NCBI GenBank assembly: GCA_944381365.1
Contig: CALWKW010000003.1
Coordinates: forward strand, 99,371 to 163,370
Length of the DNA: 64,000 nt
Direction of reading: 5' to 3'
Source: an uncultured Christensenellaceae bacterium
GTDB lineage: Bacteria; Bacillota; Clostridia; Christensenellales; UBA3700
Positions 18,117 to 27,600 of the stretch are shown here, one piece after another. Both the position numbers and the translations under genes were made by a program. How positions within the stretch are numbered: the stretch's first letter is position 1; each line of letters opens with the position of its first letter. The notes under the pieces are model-generated. The model searched no databases. It saw only the letters and a program-made list of their open reading frames with translations, and had not been told where the DNA came from.

Positions 18117-18192
18117 GCCCTTATAGCTCAGTCGGTAGAGCATGCGGCTGTTAACCGCAGTGTCATAGGTTCGAGTCCTATTGAGGGCGCCA
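18117..18192 (+). tRNA. tRNA-Asn (GTT)
   Basis: Complete cloverleaf with a 7-bp acceptor stem (GCCCTTA with TGAGGGC), D arm AGCTCAGTCGGTAGAGC, anticodon loop CTGTTAA (anticodon GTT) and T arm with GGTTCGAGTCC. CCA is encoded. A hairpin terminator follows directly. Confidence 0.97.
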
Positions 18193-18193
18193 T

Positions 18194-18226
18194 AAAAAAG
18201 TACCACATTTTGTGGTACTTTTTTTA
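18194..18226 (+). terminator. Terminator of tRNA-Asn
   Basis: AAAAAAGTACCACA and TGTGGTACTTTTTTT form a hairpin just after the CCA end. Confidence 0.92.
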
Positions 18227-18510
18227 TGCTCTCATAGACTCACATCTATGCTTCTGCTCGTAAAAAGCCTGCATCGCTGTTAACTGGTAAAAGCGTATAG
18301 AAAACAATCCTGTGAATTGTTTTTAGCTTTTACGGGACAAACTTCCAAACTTTCAATCTACCCTCAAACTTTCTCTTTGTCCCCGATAGTGTCATAAATA
18401 TTTATCAAATTTTTTATATTTTTTCATACTATCTATGTCAAAAACCTTGTCTATGAATCATAGAATCGCTTGTTTTTGTTTGCAAAGCCTTCTATAATTT
18501 TAAGACACTA
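18227..18510. other. Intergenic spacer, no gene seen
   Basis: About 280 bp with only a weak inverted repeat (GAAAACAAT and ATTGTTTTT near 18300). No ribosome binding site followed by a convincing open frame on either strand. Confidence 0.5.
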
Positions 18511-18539
18511 TTGACAGTGATTTTTCCATTATGTTATAT
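18511..18539 (+). promoter_or_regulatory. Promoter of the XRE regulator
   Basis: Perfect TTGACA (18511-18516), 17 bp, TTATAT (18534-18539), followed by GGAGGAAAG and the ATG at 18561. Confidence 0.8.
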
Positions 18540-18560
18540 TGAAACTGCGGAGGAAAGAGT

Positions 18561-18875
18561 ATGGCTAACAATATAGGAAAACAACTTGCTTCTTTGAGAA
18601 AAGAAAAAGGATATACTCAAAAACAAGTCGCCGAAATGCTCAATATCTCAAACAAAACATTGAGCAGCTGGGAAGTAGGCAATACAATGCCCGATTTGAT
18701 TATGCTTCCTAAGATAGCCGATATATACGAGGTTTCGTGTGACGAATTGTTGAGAGAGGACAATATATATATGAATATTCTCCTATGCACTCTTGCGATA
18801 GTTTTTCACATAATGATATCACAAGCATTGACGAGAAACAAAACTATGATATTCAAATCGCTGTCACACGAGTGA
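18561..18875 (+). CDS. XRE-family regulator, N-terminal part of a frameshifted gene
   Basis: The first 68 residues are a clear Cro/C1-type DNA-binding domain: IGKQLASLRKEKGYTQKQVA, MLNISNKTLSSWE, then TMPDLIMLPKIADIYEVSCD and ELLRED. After that the reading changes character and stops at 104 residues. The remainder of a normal member of this family, a linker and membrane domain, is found in the frame two bases later. The switch falls in a run of five AT units at 18763-18772; losing one unit would join both parts. A GGAGGAAAG ribosome binding site supports the start. The short protein might still bind DNA on its own. Confidence 0.85.
   Translation: MANNIGKQLASLRKEKGYTQKQVAEMLNISNKTLSSWEVGNTMPDLIMLPKIADIYEVSCDELLREDNIYMNILLCTLAIVFHIMISQALTRNKTMIFKSLSHE
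18763..18772 (+). repeat. AT dinucleotide tract at the frameshift point
   Basis: Five AT units exactly where the HTH part and the membrane part of one regulator lose common frame. A natural slippage site. Confidence 0.7.
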
Positions 18876-19960
18876 AAAAAATGAACGCAGTTTATGCAGT
18901 ATATATATTGCTTTATATATTCATAATTCCGCTTACATTGACAACGGCTACTTTTACTGCGTTGACAATAAACAATCACATATCTTATATATGGCTCGCT
19001 CTGCCTTTTGCAGGTGCTGTACTTATATTATATATTACAGGAGTTGCTCTTAATTGCAAAACTTTTAGACTATCCCAAGACTTCACTCTAGTAAATAATT
19101 TTAAAAACATCCGCTACAAATTTGCTATGTCCAATTTGTGCATCATTATAAGCAGTATGATAATGGCATATATTACACACTTAATGCCTATCAGCTTGAG
19201 TATGTATATATTCCCTTTGGCATTCTATTTTTCTGTGGCAGGAATTATTGCTCTTATATTCATATATGCCGATAAAAAGATAAAAATAAAAAAATCACAG
19301 GAAGAAGAACAACAAATACACAAAAAATCTTTTAAGACTTTCCGCACCATAAACAAAATCTCCGGTGGTGCATTGTGTGTTATCTTAATAATTATGTGCA
19401 CAATAATAGGTATTTTATTTGCCCAAACCACAAAAGACCGTGTCTATAAAACATATACAAATTATACTGAGGCAATAGAGCAAATACAGCAATGCTCAGA
19501 TATATCCGATTATTTGATTATCAGCAAAGAATACAATCCGAAAAACTCATTTTTCGAGATATGTCTTGCACCTCAAGAGGGAGATACTCTATCCAGATTT
19601 GATATCGAAGATAAATTCGGAGATTATGATTATGATATCAAAGATAACAATACTTTTGTACTGAAGTTAGAATATCTAATCCTCGATACACCTGACGGCA
19701 AAATAAACTACTATGTCGCAAATCCGAGCGTGATGGACGGAGGCAAAATCGTTGTCAACAAAGACGGTACTTATTCTATCCATTGCAACAACGATCCTTT
19801 CTCTACAGGTCTTTCTCAATTGTTTTTAATATTTGTAGGAGCGTTTCTCACCTTCATATTTATATCAATTTCTATATTATGTACTATAATAAGCACCATA
19901 ATATACGACTCTAGATATTATAAAAAGCGACAATTAAAATCTCTTCAAAAAACGGCATAA
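18785..19960 (+). CDS. Membrane domain of the frameshifted XRE regulator
   Basis: Open frame of 391 residues with no good ribosome binding site at its first ATG; its frame is open back to 18743, inside the HTH gene. It holds two blocks of hydrophobic segments (four or five near residues 35-170, one near 195), a charged stretch, an extracytoplasmic domain of about 130 residues without recognisable motif (YTEAIEQIQQCSDISDYLII), and a last membrane segment before a basic tail. This is the layout of HTH regulators with a membrane sensor region. Read with the upstream part after loss of one AT unit, the joined protein would be about 465 residues. A terminator follows. Confidence 0.65.
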   Translation: MHSCDSFSHNDITSIDEKQNYDIQIAVTRVKKMNAVYAVYILLYIFIIPLTLTTATFTALTINNHISYIWLALPFAGAVLILYITGVALNCKTFRLSQDFTLVNNFKNIRYKFAMSNLCIIISSMIMAYITHLMPISLSMYIFPLAFYFSVAGIIALIFIYADKKIKIKKSQEEEQQIHKKSFKTFRTINKISGGALCVILIIMCTIIGILFAQTTKDRVYKTYTNYTEAIEQIQQCSDISDYLIISKEYNPKNSFFEICLAPQEGDTLSRFDIEDKFGDYDYDIKDNNTFVLKLEYLILDTPDGKINYYVANPSVMDGGKIVVNKDGTYSIHCNNDPFSTGLSQLFLIFVGAFLTFIFISISILCTIISTIIYDSRYYKKRQLKSLQKTA

Positions 19961-20001
19961 TAAGTCAATAAATTTATCTTTTATAATTGCACAACAAAAA
20001 T

Positions 20002-20027
20002 AAAGCGGAACTAGAAGTTCCGCTTTT
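20002..20027. terminator. Bidirectional terminator
   Basis: AAAGCGGAACT and AGTTCCGCTTTTT hairpin between convergent genes. Confidence 0.92.
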
Positions 20028-20040
20028 TCATTTATTAAAA

Positions 20041-21684
20041 TCAGTCTAGTTCATATACCAAAGCTTCGTATTCTCTCAAAGTCATGTTTTGCAAGGTTTC
20101 GGGAGAATCCTTATAGTTGGACAATACCAGCTTGCAATCGGTATAAAGCAATTTATCGGGTGTCCTGAATTTCTTAGGCTTGTTTTTGTAGTTTACGATG
20201 ACGATAATCTTTTTGCCGTTGTACTCTCGCATATAAGCAAAAATGTTTTTGTCTTCGGGATAGATGAGCTCAAATCCGCCTTTTATTATTACCTCATTGC
20301 CCTTTCTGTATTTTATTGCTTTGCGATAATAATTGAGAAGGCTGTCCTCTCGCTTTTCGCTTTCCTCGACATTTATCTCTTTGTAATTGGGATTTAGCTT
20401 CATCCAAGGCTCAGAAGTCGAAAAGCCTGCATATTTTTTATCAGACCATTGCATAGGAGTTCTGGCATGATCTCTTGCTCTTCTGTTCATTACCTTTTTC
20501 ACATAAGGCATAAGCAAAGGACAAATCTTTTTGACAAGTTCAAAAACTCTTAATGACGCAATGTCTTTGAATTCTTCTTCCTCAAAATGACAATTCGTCA
20601 TTCCGATTTCCTGTCCCTGATAAATATAGGGAGTCGCTCTCAAAAACAATGTCGCTGTGGCAAGTGCCATACCAGCCTGCTCTCTCTTGTCCTTATAATC
20701 TCCTACAAACCTTGGCAGACATCTGGGCTGGTCATGATTTTCAAGATATATCGTAGGCTGACAAGTCTTGGGAAGTCCTTGCCATCTTGCCAAAATTTGT
20801 TTGTATTTTACCAAATCGAATTTGCTGGGCAAAAATCCCATTTTGTAGTCGATTTGCATGTGGTCAAAAGAAAATACAGAGTCAAGCTCTCCTACACTTT
20901 CGTCAATGCTTTCTGTCGCATTGTCGGGAGTAATGCCTATGGCTTCGCCTACCGTCATCGAATCGTATCTTGAAAAACTTCTTTCGTTGAGTTCATGGAT
21001 ATATTCATGATAATGAGGTCCGACTATATAAGACGAACTGCCATTGGGATATCCTTCTTTTTTGGATATATAAGTGATGACATCGCACCTGAATCCGTCC
21101 ACTCCCAAATCAAACCAATAGTTGCAGATATCTGCTACTTCTTGTCGCACTTTGGGATTGTCCCAATTCAAATCAGGCTGTTTTTTTGAGAATAAATGCA
21201 AATACCATTCTCCGCTTTTTTCATCATATTCCCAAGCAGGTCCGACAAAACTCGACTTCCAATTATTGGGCGGTTTTTTACCGTTCTTTCCTCTGCCTTT
21301 TTGCCATATATAATAATCTCTGTATTCGCTGTCTTTGTTTCTGCTTTCGACAAACCATTTGTGCTCATCACTAGTATGATTGACCACAAGATCCATTATG
21401 AGTTTTATGCCTCGCTCGTGCATGCCGTTTATCATCTCTTTCCAATCGTCAAGCGTGCCAAACTCATCCATTATATCTCTATAATCGCTTATGTCATAGC
21501 CGTTGTCGTCATTGGGCGATTTGTAGACAGGCGACAGCCATACCGCATCCACGCCAAGGCTTTTGATATAATCGAGTTTTGATATAATACCTCTTATATC
21601 CCCTATACCGTCCCCGTTGCCGTCACAGAAGCTACGAGGATAAATCTGGTAAATTACCGCATCCTTGTACCATCTAGTTTTCAT
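20041..21684 (-). CDS. GH13 alpha-glucosidase (oligo-1,6-glucosidase type)
   Basis: Cytoplasmic alpha-glucosidase of 547 residues cleaving isomalto-oligosaccharides, sucrose or related short glucosides. Family regions in order: DGNGDGIGDIRGI near residue 21, DLVVNHTSDEH near 98, GFRCDV with nucleophile Asp201, TVGEAIG with acid/base Glu247, and ENHDQPR with Asp318. No signal peptide. The start at 21684 has AGGAGGAT upstream and MKTRWYKDAVIYQIYPRSF is the standard opening; a longer open frame upstream is unrelated. It overlaps the ComF-like gene by 11 bp, an unusual pairing, so the two are probably cotranscribed. No sugar transporter lies adjacent. Confidence 0.92.
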   Translation of the reverse strand: MKTRWYKDAVIYQIYPRSFCDGNGDGIGDIRGIISKLDYIKSLGVDAVWLSPVYKSPNDDNGYDISDYRDIMDEFGTLDDWKEMINGMHERGIKLIMDLVVNHTSDEHKWFVESRNKDSEYRDYYIWQKGRGKNGKKPPNNWKSSFVGPAWEYDEKSGEWYLHLFSKKQPDLNWDNPKVRQEVADICNYWFDLGVDGFRCDVITYISKKEGYPNGSSSYIVGPHYHEYIHELNERSFSRYDSMTVGEAIGITPDNATESIDESVGELDSVFSFDHMQIDYKMGFLPSKFDLVKYKQILARWQGLPKTCQPTIYLENHDQPRCLPRFVGDYKDKREQAGMALATATLFLRATPYIYQGQEIGMTNCHFEEEEFKDIASLRVFELVKKICPLLMPYVKKVMNRRARDHARTPMQWSDKKYAGFSTSEPWMKLNPNYKEINVEESEKREDSLLNYYRKAIKYRKGNEVIIKGGFELIYPEDKNIFAYMREYNGKKIIVIVNYKNKPKKFRTPDKLLYTDCKLVLSNYKDSPETLQNMTLREYEALVYELD

Positions 21685-22459
21685 ATAAATCCTCCTCATA
21701 CACAAGGCTTTCGCCCTGCAATTTATATCTCGTGCTGGCAAAAGTAAGTGCAAATATTTCATTTGCCTTTGCTTTTTTGAGAATTTTTGCAATCTCGCTC
21801 AGCGTACTTCCCGTTGTCATTACATCGTCTACTATCAAATAGTTTTTGCCTTTTACATCGGCATTCTCCGCCAATGAATAGACGCCTATTACATTTTCTT
21901 CTCTTTCCTTGCCTGTGAGTTTCGCCTGCTCTTTATTTGAAATGGTCTTTATTATCAATTTATTATCGATAGGAACTCCCAATGCTTCAGCAAGAGGTTT
22001 TGCCATTATCTCCGCTTGATTATATCCTCTTTCCTTTTTGCGTTCTTTGGTCAATGGCACAGGTATGATGCAATCTATGGCAATATTTTCATACATTTCT
22101 TTGTATCTATCTATAAGATATTGAGAAAAGTATTTACCATAGTACTTTTTGTGCCCGAATTTTATACCTCTAACCATTTCTTTTGCAATATCATTGTACA
22201 CCACGCATGAACGGGCAAAATCAAAGTGTCTTTCGTGCTGCTGACAGGTAAGACAAAAATCAGCCTCATTAAGTTGTAGCCTGCCGCATTTTTTGCAAAT
22301 TCTGTCTTTTATAAACTCAAGTTTGTCAAAACATTCTTGGCACAAACCATAATGAGTAGGCTGAGGCAATTCGTCATCGCAAACTAAGCAATTATATTTG
22401 TCGACAAAAATTTCTGCCAACAATGTCTTAAACCCTGATTTTATCCTATCCTTGTTCAT
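21674..22459 (-). CDS. comF: ComF-family protein (phosphoribosyltransferase-like)
   Basis: ComF-type protein of 261 residues, linked in other bacteria to DNA uptake during competence and to recombination. N-terminal Cys pairs (CLVCDDE, CQECF, CKKC, CLTC) form a zinc-finger-like region, followed by the phosphoribosyltransferase fold with CIIPVPLTKERKKERGYNQA and the nucleotide-binding loop YLIVDDVMTTGST. I chose the ATG at 22459: a consensus-like promoter ends 7 bp before it and there is no ribosome binding site, consistent with a leaderless transcript. The frame extends 12 codons further upstream, through the promoter itself. The glucosidase gene follows with an 11-bp overlap. Confidence 0.88.
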   Translation of the reverse strand: MNKDRIKSGFKTLLAEIFVDKYNCLVCDDELPQPTHYGLCQECFDKLEFIKDRICKKCGRLQLNEADFCLTCQQHERHFDFARSCVVYNDIAKEMVRGIKFGHKKYYGKYFSQYLIDRYKEMYENIAIDCIIPVPLTKERKKERGYNQAEIMAKPLAEALGVPIDNKLIIKTISNKEQAKLTGKEREENVIGVYSLAENADVKGKNYLIVDDVMTTGSTLSEIAKILKKAKANEIFALTFASTRYKLQGESLVYEEDLYEN

Positions 22460-22466
22460 ATATCTA

Positions 22467-22495
22467 ATTATAACACGCACAAAATATGATTTCAA
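22467..22495 (-). promoter_or_regulatory. Promoter of comF, probably leaderless
   Basis: TTGAAA (22490-22495), 17 bp, TATAAT (22467-22472) on the minus strand with an extended -10 (TGTTATAAT). Only 7 bases separate the -10 box from the ATG. Confidence 0.72.
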
Positions 22496-23032
22496 TATGC
22501 AAAATCATATTATAACCTACATATAATAACAAAAATTTTTAAAATATTTAATTTTTTGCAAAATAAAAATACGAACCACTATCTTAGTGATTCGTATCTT
22601 TATTTGGTACGCCACTACCAACGCAAGTTGAACCAAAAGTTTAGCTTGCGTTTTTTATGAAAATTGAACAATTATTTAAAATAGTAGTTCGACTTTATTT
22701 TTGTGGAGCTGAGGGGAGTTGCAAGGAGCGAAGCGACGGCTTAGCGAGCAGGCTTGCAGCGTCTCGTGCGAGCGTCACTATTTCGGTCTAACACTATAGC
22801 GACACTTGCGCGACGTGCCTACTTCGGACATAAAAAACAGAGGCTTTGACCTCTGTATTTTTTATTGCCGTCTGTGGGCAACGCCGCAAAATGGTGGAGC
22901 CTAGTAATAGAAAATCGAATAATTTTACTTTTTATTTTTTATTAAGTTTTTTCCAATACTATATTATTTTTTATCTGGAAATTTTTGTCTTTCCTTCTTT
23001 GAGTTGTTTTTAGTGTGCTTATCTTTCGATAA
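22496..23032. other. Left edge of the accessory region: hairpins and ssrA-like scraps
   Basis: No gene is seen in these 540 bp. Three hairpins occur: 22569-22597 (ATACGAA with TTCGTAT), 22621-22656 (ACGCAAG with CTTGCGT then T run) and 22838-22864 (CAGAGG with CCTCTG, T runs on both strands, suited to ending the operon to the right). Between them is a relatively GC-rich patch (about 22703-22830) unlike its surroundings. It begins with GTGGAGCTGAGGGGAGTTG (22703-22721), close to the reverse complement of a tmRNA 3' end, and TGGTGGAGC recurs at 22892-22900. This may be a remnant of an integration event. Confidence 0.5.
22838..22864. terminator. Terminator after the DUF2971 operon
   Basis: CAGAGG and CCTCTG pair around a 6-base loop with A/T runs on both sides; it would end minus-strand transcripts of the four-gene operon. 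Confidence 0.7.
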
Positions 23033-24193
23033 TTAATAAATATGTGGTATCTTTGATTTCTTTATTATTACTCCTTCGCTTGTTAAAACAGCATACTTTT
23101 GAAAGCCATCAAAAATCTCATAATAAATATTACTCTGCTCTTTTTTCTTCTCTTGAGGATTTTTTATTTTAAATTTATCTCTTATTATCTCTTTGACTGC
23201 TTCCCTTACATCTTCATCAATATTATTATATTTATTCACAATCCATTCATCAAATAATTGCAAATATTCTGTCAAGCGTTCTTCAAAACCTTTACCCATA
23301 TATGGATCTATATCTTTTTCTCCATATACCAATCTATGTACTACACTATCAAATACAGTTTGCTTTCTGCCATAATATCCTATAATAATGTTTTTTATTG
23401 GAATCATAGGAATAAATTTATTGCTATCTTTCATTATGTATCCGAATTTTACATTAATATATGGTCTTAGCACTCCATGTGGCATGACAAAATATTGTAC
23501 TTTACTTTGATATTTATCATACTCGGTAGGGAAAACAACCATTCTTACTTCTCTTTCGGCATTATATCCTTGGTTTTTAAAATATGATGCAAACCACATA
23601 TATTGTTCATCGCAATCAGATACAGTTTTATTTATATTCTGCAACATTTCATCGTTATATTCCCCATAAACAACTTTTCTCAACAACAACTTTATCGGTA
23701 CACTTAAAGGTTCCCATTTCAAATTGTTGGGTTTATTCATTGTATTTTCATTAATATCTTCTTGCTTTCCATACCATAACTTATCTTGGGAAGATAATAT
23801 TTTATCGCAATCAAGTTCAATGGCTATTCCCGATTCTTTTGCATAAGTTATCCATTGATGCAAAGAATCTTCTAATTCTGAAAAAGAAATTGAATACAAG
23901 CCGGCATTAAACTTGCCTTGAGCGTTTTCACTCATTAAATTTTTTACAATTTGCAACTTATTAGTTTCTTCCTTCTTCGAAAATTCTGACTCTAGAGCTT
24001 TGAGTCCAGCATAATATTCCGATGCATCATTTAGATAAAATATATTAGAAGCCCTGAAAGTGCAATTATTTAGTATAATATCCAAAACCTTAGTAGTAGT
24101 ATAATGATATAGTTTATATTGGGGTATTGTGTTTTGTTCTAACAATTGATAAATATCGGACGCTTGCTCTTGTGAAATAAAACCATCTTTCAT
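23033..24193 (-). CDS. DUF2971-family protein, possible effector
   Basis: A 386-residue soluble protein. Residues 26-60 (YKLYHYTTTKVLDIILNN, then FYLNDASEYYAG) and 103-128 (SFSELEDSLHQWITYAKESG then IAIELD) match the DUF2971 pattern of an opening Y/W-aromatic-Y block, an ND-E motif and a W--YA---G-AIE strand. DUF2971 proteins recur near bacterial conflict genes and have been suggested to share the ADP-ribosyltransferase fold; both statements are from memory. The C-terminal 130 residues are charged and unmatched. It is the last gene of a four-gene operon and overlaps the preceding gene by 4 bp (ATGA) with AGGAG upstream. Confidence 0.7.
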   Translation of the reverse strand: MKDGFISQEQASDIYQLLEQNTIPQYKLYHYTTTKVLDIILNNCTFRASNIFYLNDASEYYAGLKALESEFSKKEETNKLQIVKNLMSENAQGKFNAGLYSISFSELEDSLHQWITYAKESGIAIELDCDKILSSQDKLWYGKQEDINENTMNKPNNLKWEPLSVPIKLLLRKVVYGEYNDEMLQNINKTVSDCDEQYMWFASYFKNQGYNAEREVRMVVFPTEYDKYQSKVQYFVMPHGVLRPYINVKFGYIMKDSNKFIPMIPIKNIIIGYYGRKQTVFDSVVHRLVYGEKDIDPYMGKGFEERLTEYLQLFDEWIVNKYNNIDEDVREAVKEIIRDKFKIKNPQEKKKEQSNIYYEIFDGFQKYAVLTSEGVIIKKSKIPHIY

Positions 24194-24660
24194 TTTTTTT
24201 CTCCTATAACACTTTTTATTTGATAGATAATCGTGTATGGATATGCTATATAGAATTTCTGGACTTCTCCTATTTTAGAATTGTTTAATTTCTTTTTGAG
24301 TTTTTCCGATAATTCGTTTGCTTCATCCATCTTAAATCTTGTATATACCCATATTTTTTCTGTTTTCATTTTTTTTAAATCTTCAATAATCTGTTTAGGT
24401 ATACCCAAATCATCATCTAATTCATCTGCATTTTCCCATTTTGTGTCAATAAATACCAAATACTCTTTTTCATTATCAAAAGCCCATTGATCTCCCTTCT
24501 TATTTGAGGCATTATCTTTATTAATTTCATAAATAGTTTTATTGCCATCAAAAAATGTACAATACTCTACGGCTTCAACTAGGGTTTCATTTTTGAATAA
24601 CTCTGCTAAGTTAACATGATTTTTCAATATTAAAGTGTCATCATAAAATCTTATTATCAT
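24190..24660 (-). CDS. Unknown 156-residue protein in the conflict operon
   Basis: Not recognised. A soluble, acidic-to-neutral protein with mixed alpha/beta pattern: strands at the start (IIRFYDDTLILK), the centre (YLVFIDTKW) and around WVYTRFK, and an amphipathic lysine-rich helix (ANELSEKLKKKLNNSKIG). It overlaps the giant phosphoribosyltransferase-like gene by 20 bp and the DUF2971 gene by 4 bp, with TTAGGAG before its start. Such strict coupling suggests a partner or regulator of its neighbours, for example an antidote or adaptor, but nothing in the sequence shows this. Confidence 0.6.
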   Translation of the reverse strand: MIIRFYDDTLILKNHVNLAELFKNETLVEAVEYCTFFDGNKTIYEINKDNASNKKGDQWAFDNEKEYLVFIDTKWENADELDDDLGIPKQIIEDLKKMKTEKIWVYTRFKMDEANELSEKLKKKLNNSKIGEVQKFYIAYPYTIIYQIKSVIGEKK

Positions 24661-27600
24661 AATTATCGTCTCCTAAATTAAATTCTACTATAAATTGTTT
24701 TTTTTCTTGTTTGACACATACTTTAAAATCTTTTAGATGCATAAATGTCCACAATGTTATATGCTGATCATTTGCAGGGAAAACCCACGGGGGAATGTGC
24801 CAAAATCTTTTTCCGTATTTGATATCCTCTTCATCTTCTGCATTGCTAACAAATTGCAAACCTTTTTCATTTACGTATACTTTTAATTGATATTGATCTT
24901 TATCCTTTTGGTGTTCCACCACATTCATTGCCATTAATAGAATTATAAAGATATTGCTATCAATATTGGTCTCAGTTGCCAACCTTTTTGAGAATGTCGC
25001 ATCGGATTTAAAATCAAACTTTATATTACATACTTTTATTTTATCCAATTTGTGTATTACTAAACTTATTTGATTATCTTTTAAACCGAATAATTGTTTA
25101 AGTGCTATTTTTAAATCTAAATTAGTTTTATCAATTATGTTTAGAAATTCATTTTCTCCATATTTGATTATTTTTCTATATAACGACGAAATTATTTCAT
25201 CGGCTAACAATTGAAAATATTTATCGTACAAAATCCATTTCTTTTGGTCAAGATTTTTAATGTTTCCAATATTCCTCATCATTAAACCATATACATCTTT
25301 TTCGCATATAACATTATTTTCTGAATCATAAAAGTCTAAACCTTCTTGATTTTCAAAAAGTGTATTCAAACTTTCATTTATTGTCATTCCTTCATCAATA
25401 TTATCATTGATTCCCAATGTACAGGGATTTGCCATAAAATATTTCTCTGCTTTACTGTGTGTGCTTGATTTATTAATTGATAAGGCTGTTCTTTGCATAT
25501 CTAATTTGTATTCTTCAATCATTTCTTGCAGGTTTATATTACTAATCATTTTCGCAACGTCATCTCTCAATGTCATTATAATCTTTAATACAAACCAATG
25601 TGATTGTTCTTCTTTATTAAAACCCCACAACTGCAAATAAATCGATTCATCTATATTTTTCTGATATTGCTCATTCTCAGTTTTTCCATTATTCTCAAGC
25701 GCTGTACCTATTTCTTTATTTTTACTGAATCTAATAATTATAGATTTGTTAGATTCATTCTCTTCCTCTTTTAAAAAATATATATCTTGCTTTGTATTTA
25801 AAGCTCGATCAATCTTTGTTATATTGTCATCACTGTAAAAAACCTGTTTATAGTTTATTTTCCCCCATTGCGAGTCCATCAAAGAATTATTACTTATATT
25901 TAAATCTTTGGTAAGGCTAAAATACTTAAATAATTTATTTTTTTCTGTTGCGTCGCGAACAAACCATAACGCTTTTACATCATCTTTTCCAAACAACTCT
26001 TTTACATTTTGATCTAAATTATTATTGGCTCTTATATGGCTACTAAAAAATAGATAAATATTATCTTTTAATACTTTGTATTTTTTTACAATTTCTTGGA
26101 TATTGTTTCCCGATGCATTTTTATTAACTAATTCCCAAAAATTGGTCAAAAAATACATTTCCTTTGCTTTGTCAATATTATTTGATATCAATTCAAGATT
26201 TGATTCTTTGCTTAGACATTCTTTTATAATTATATTATTTTCCAAATAAAGTTCCTTATTTATAATATTCTCAGAAGAGTCTTTGTCCTTGCTTTCCCAA
26301 AAACTCTTATTTATCAAAAGTTCTTCAAGTTTCAAAGATTTAGTTGTATCTCTGCAAAGCATAATAAGTTTCTTAAAATAATGTAATACAGATTCGCTTT
26401 TCCATAATCTATATTTGACATATTTATCCCATTCTTCATCATCTTGGTAGAACATCTTATTTGCATTTGATACTGATAAATATACTAATTTATTAAAGTT
26501 GTCCTCTCTTAATATAAAGTTTGAATTCATATCTACTAATGCTTTAACTAGGGTCAAGACTAACATTGATTCTTCGATACTATATTGACTTTTATGATTT
26601 TCCAAAACTCTATTTAATTTTTGTAGGCAAAATTTGAAGGCAGCCTGTCTTTGCCTTATATGATAACTAAAAAATGGCCTGGAAATAGCTTTGATAAAAG
26701 CGATTTGCCATATAATTTTAAATTTTTCTTCTGATAAATCCTTACTTTTTTCTATATGTTGACTTGTGCACTTCTTATTATCACAATATACTTTTTCTAA
26801 TACCTTAATAATATCTTCTGTATTTGATTCAATATCAATAGGCTTATCATCGCCTTGATCCATAACTATCTTATTAGACACTCTCTCCATTAGATAATGC
26901 GTTATATAAAATATGAGCCTTTTCTCAAAAATATTAAATTTATTCCTTTTTACTTGATTAGATGTCTTATCTAATATATCAACTTCTCTGTGTCCTATTA
27001 TAACATCAGAACATATATCGGCCAATTTATTCAAACTACAGCTTTGTCTAATTTTGTAATAGTCATATTTAATTTTACATAATGTACATGCATCATCGTG
27101 TCTACGCATAGGAGAAATATTGACATTTACATACTGGAAATATTTATCAGTATGTAAATAAAACCTTTGGGTATCTATAGAAAGCCTATTAACTAATAAT
27201 ATTACAGAATCAAACAAAGATACTTTCTTAGTATCTTTTATAACACTAGTCAAGGACTCAATCAAATTTTTAGCACGCAAAAAAGTACTTCCAGAATGAA
27301 TAGTATCATCGACGTAATGAAAACGTATTTTATAATCCTCATTACTGTTTTGAATATTTTCAAGAGAATAGATAAAATCACTGTATTTTGCTTTGATATT
27401 ACTTCTAAATTCTTTATCCGAATCAAAATACATAATTCGAGCCAATCCATTAAAAACTTTTTCATTTACTGTGCTTACCCATAATGCGTTTGTCTGATGA
27501 CGCGGGGCAACAATAAAGTCAAATACAATACTGTCGATATTGTCTTTCAACCCTAATTTAACTTTGTTTAAATAGTCATCCTGAATTTTATTTTTATATT

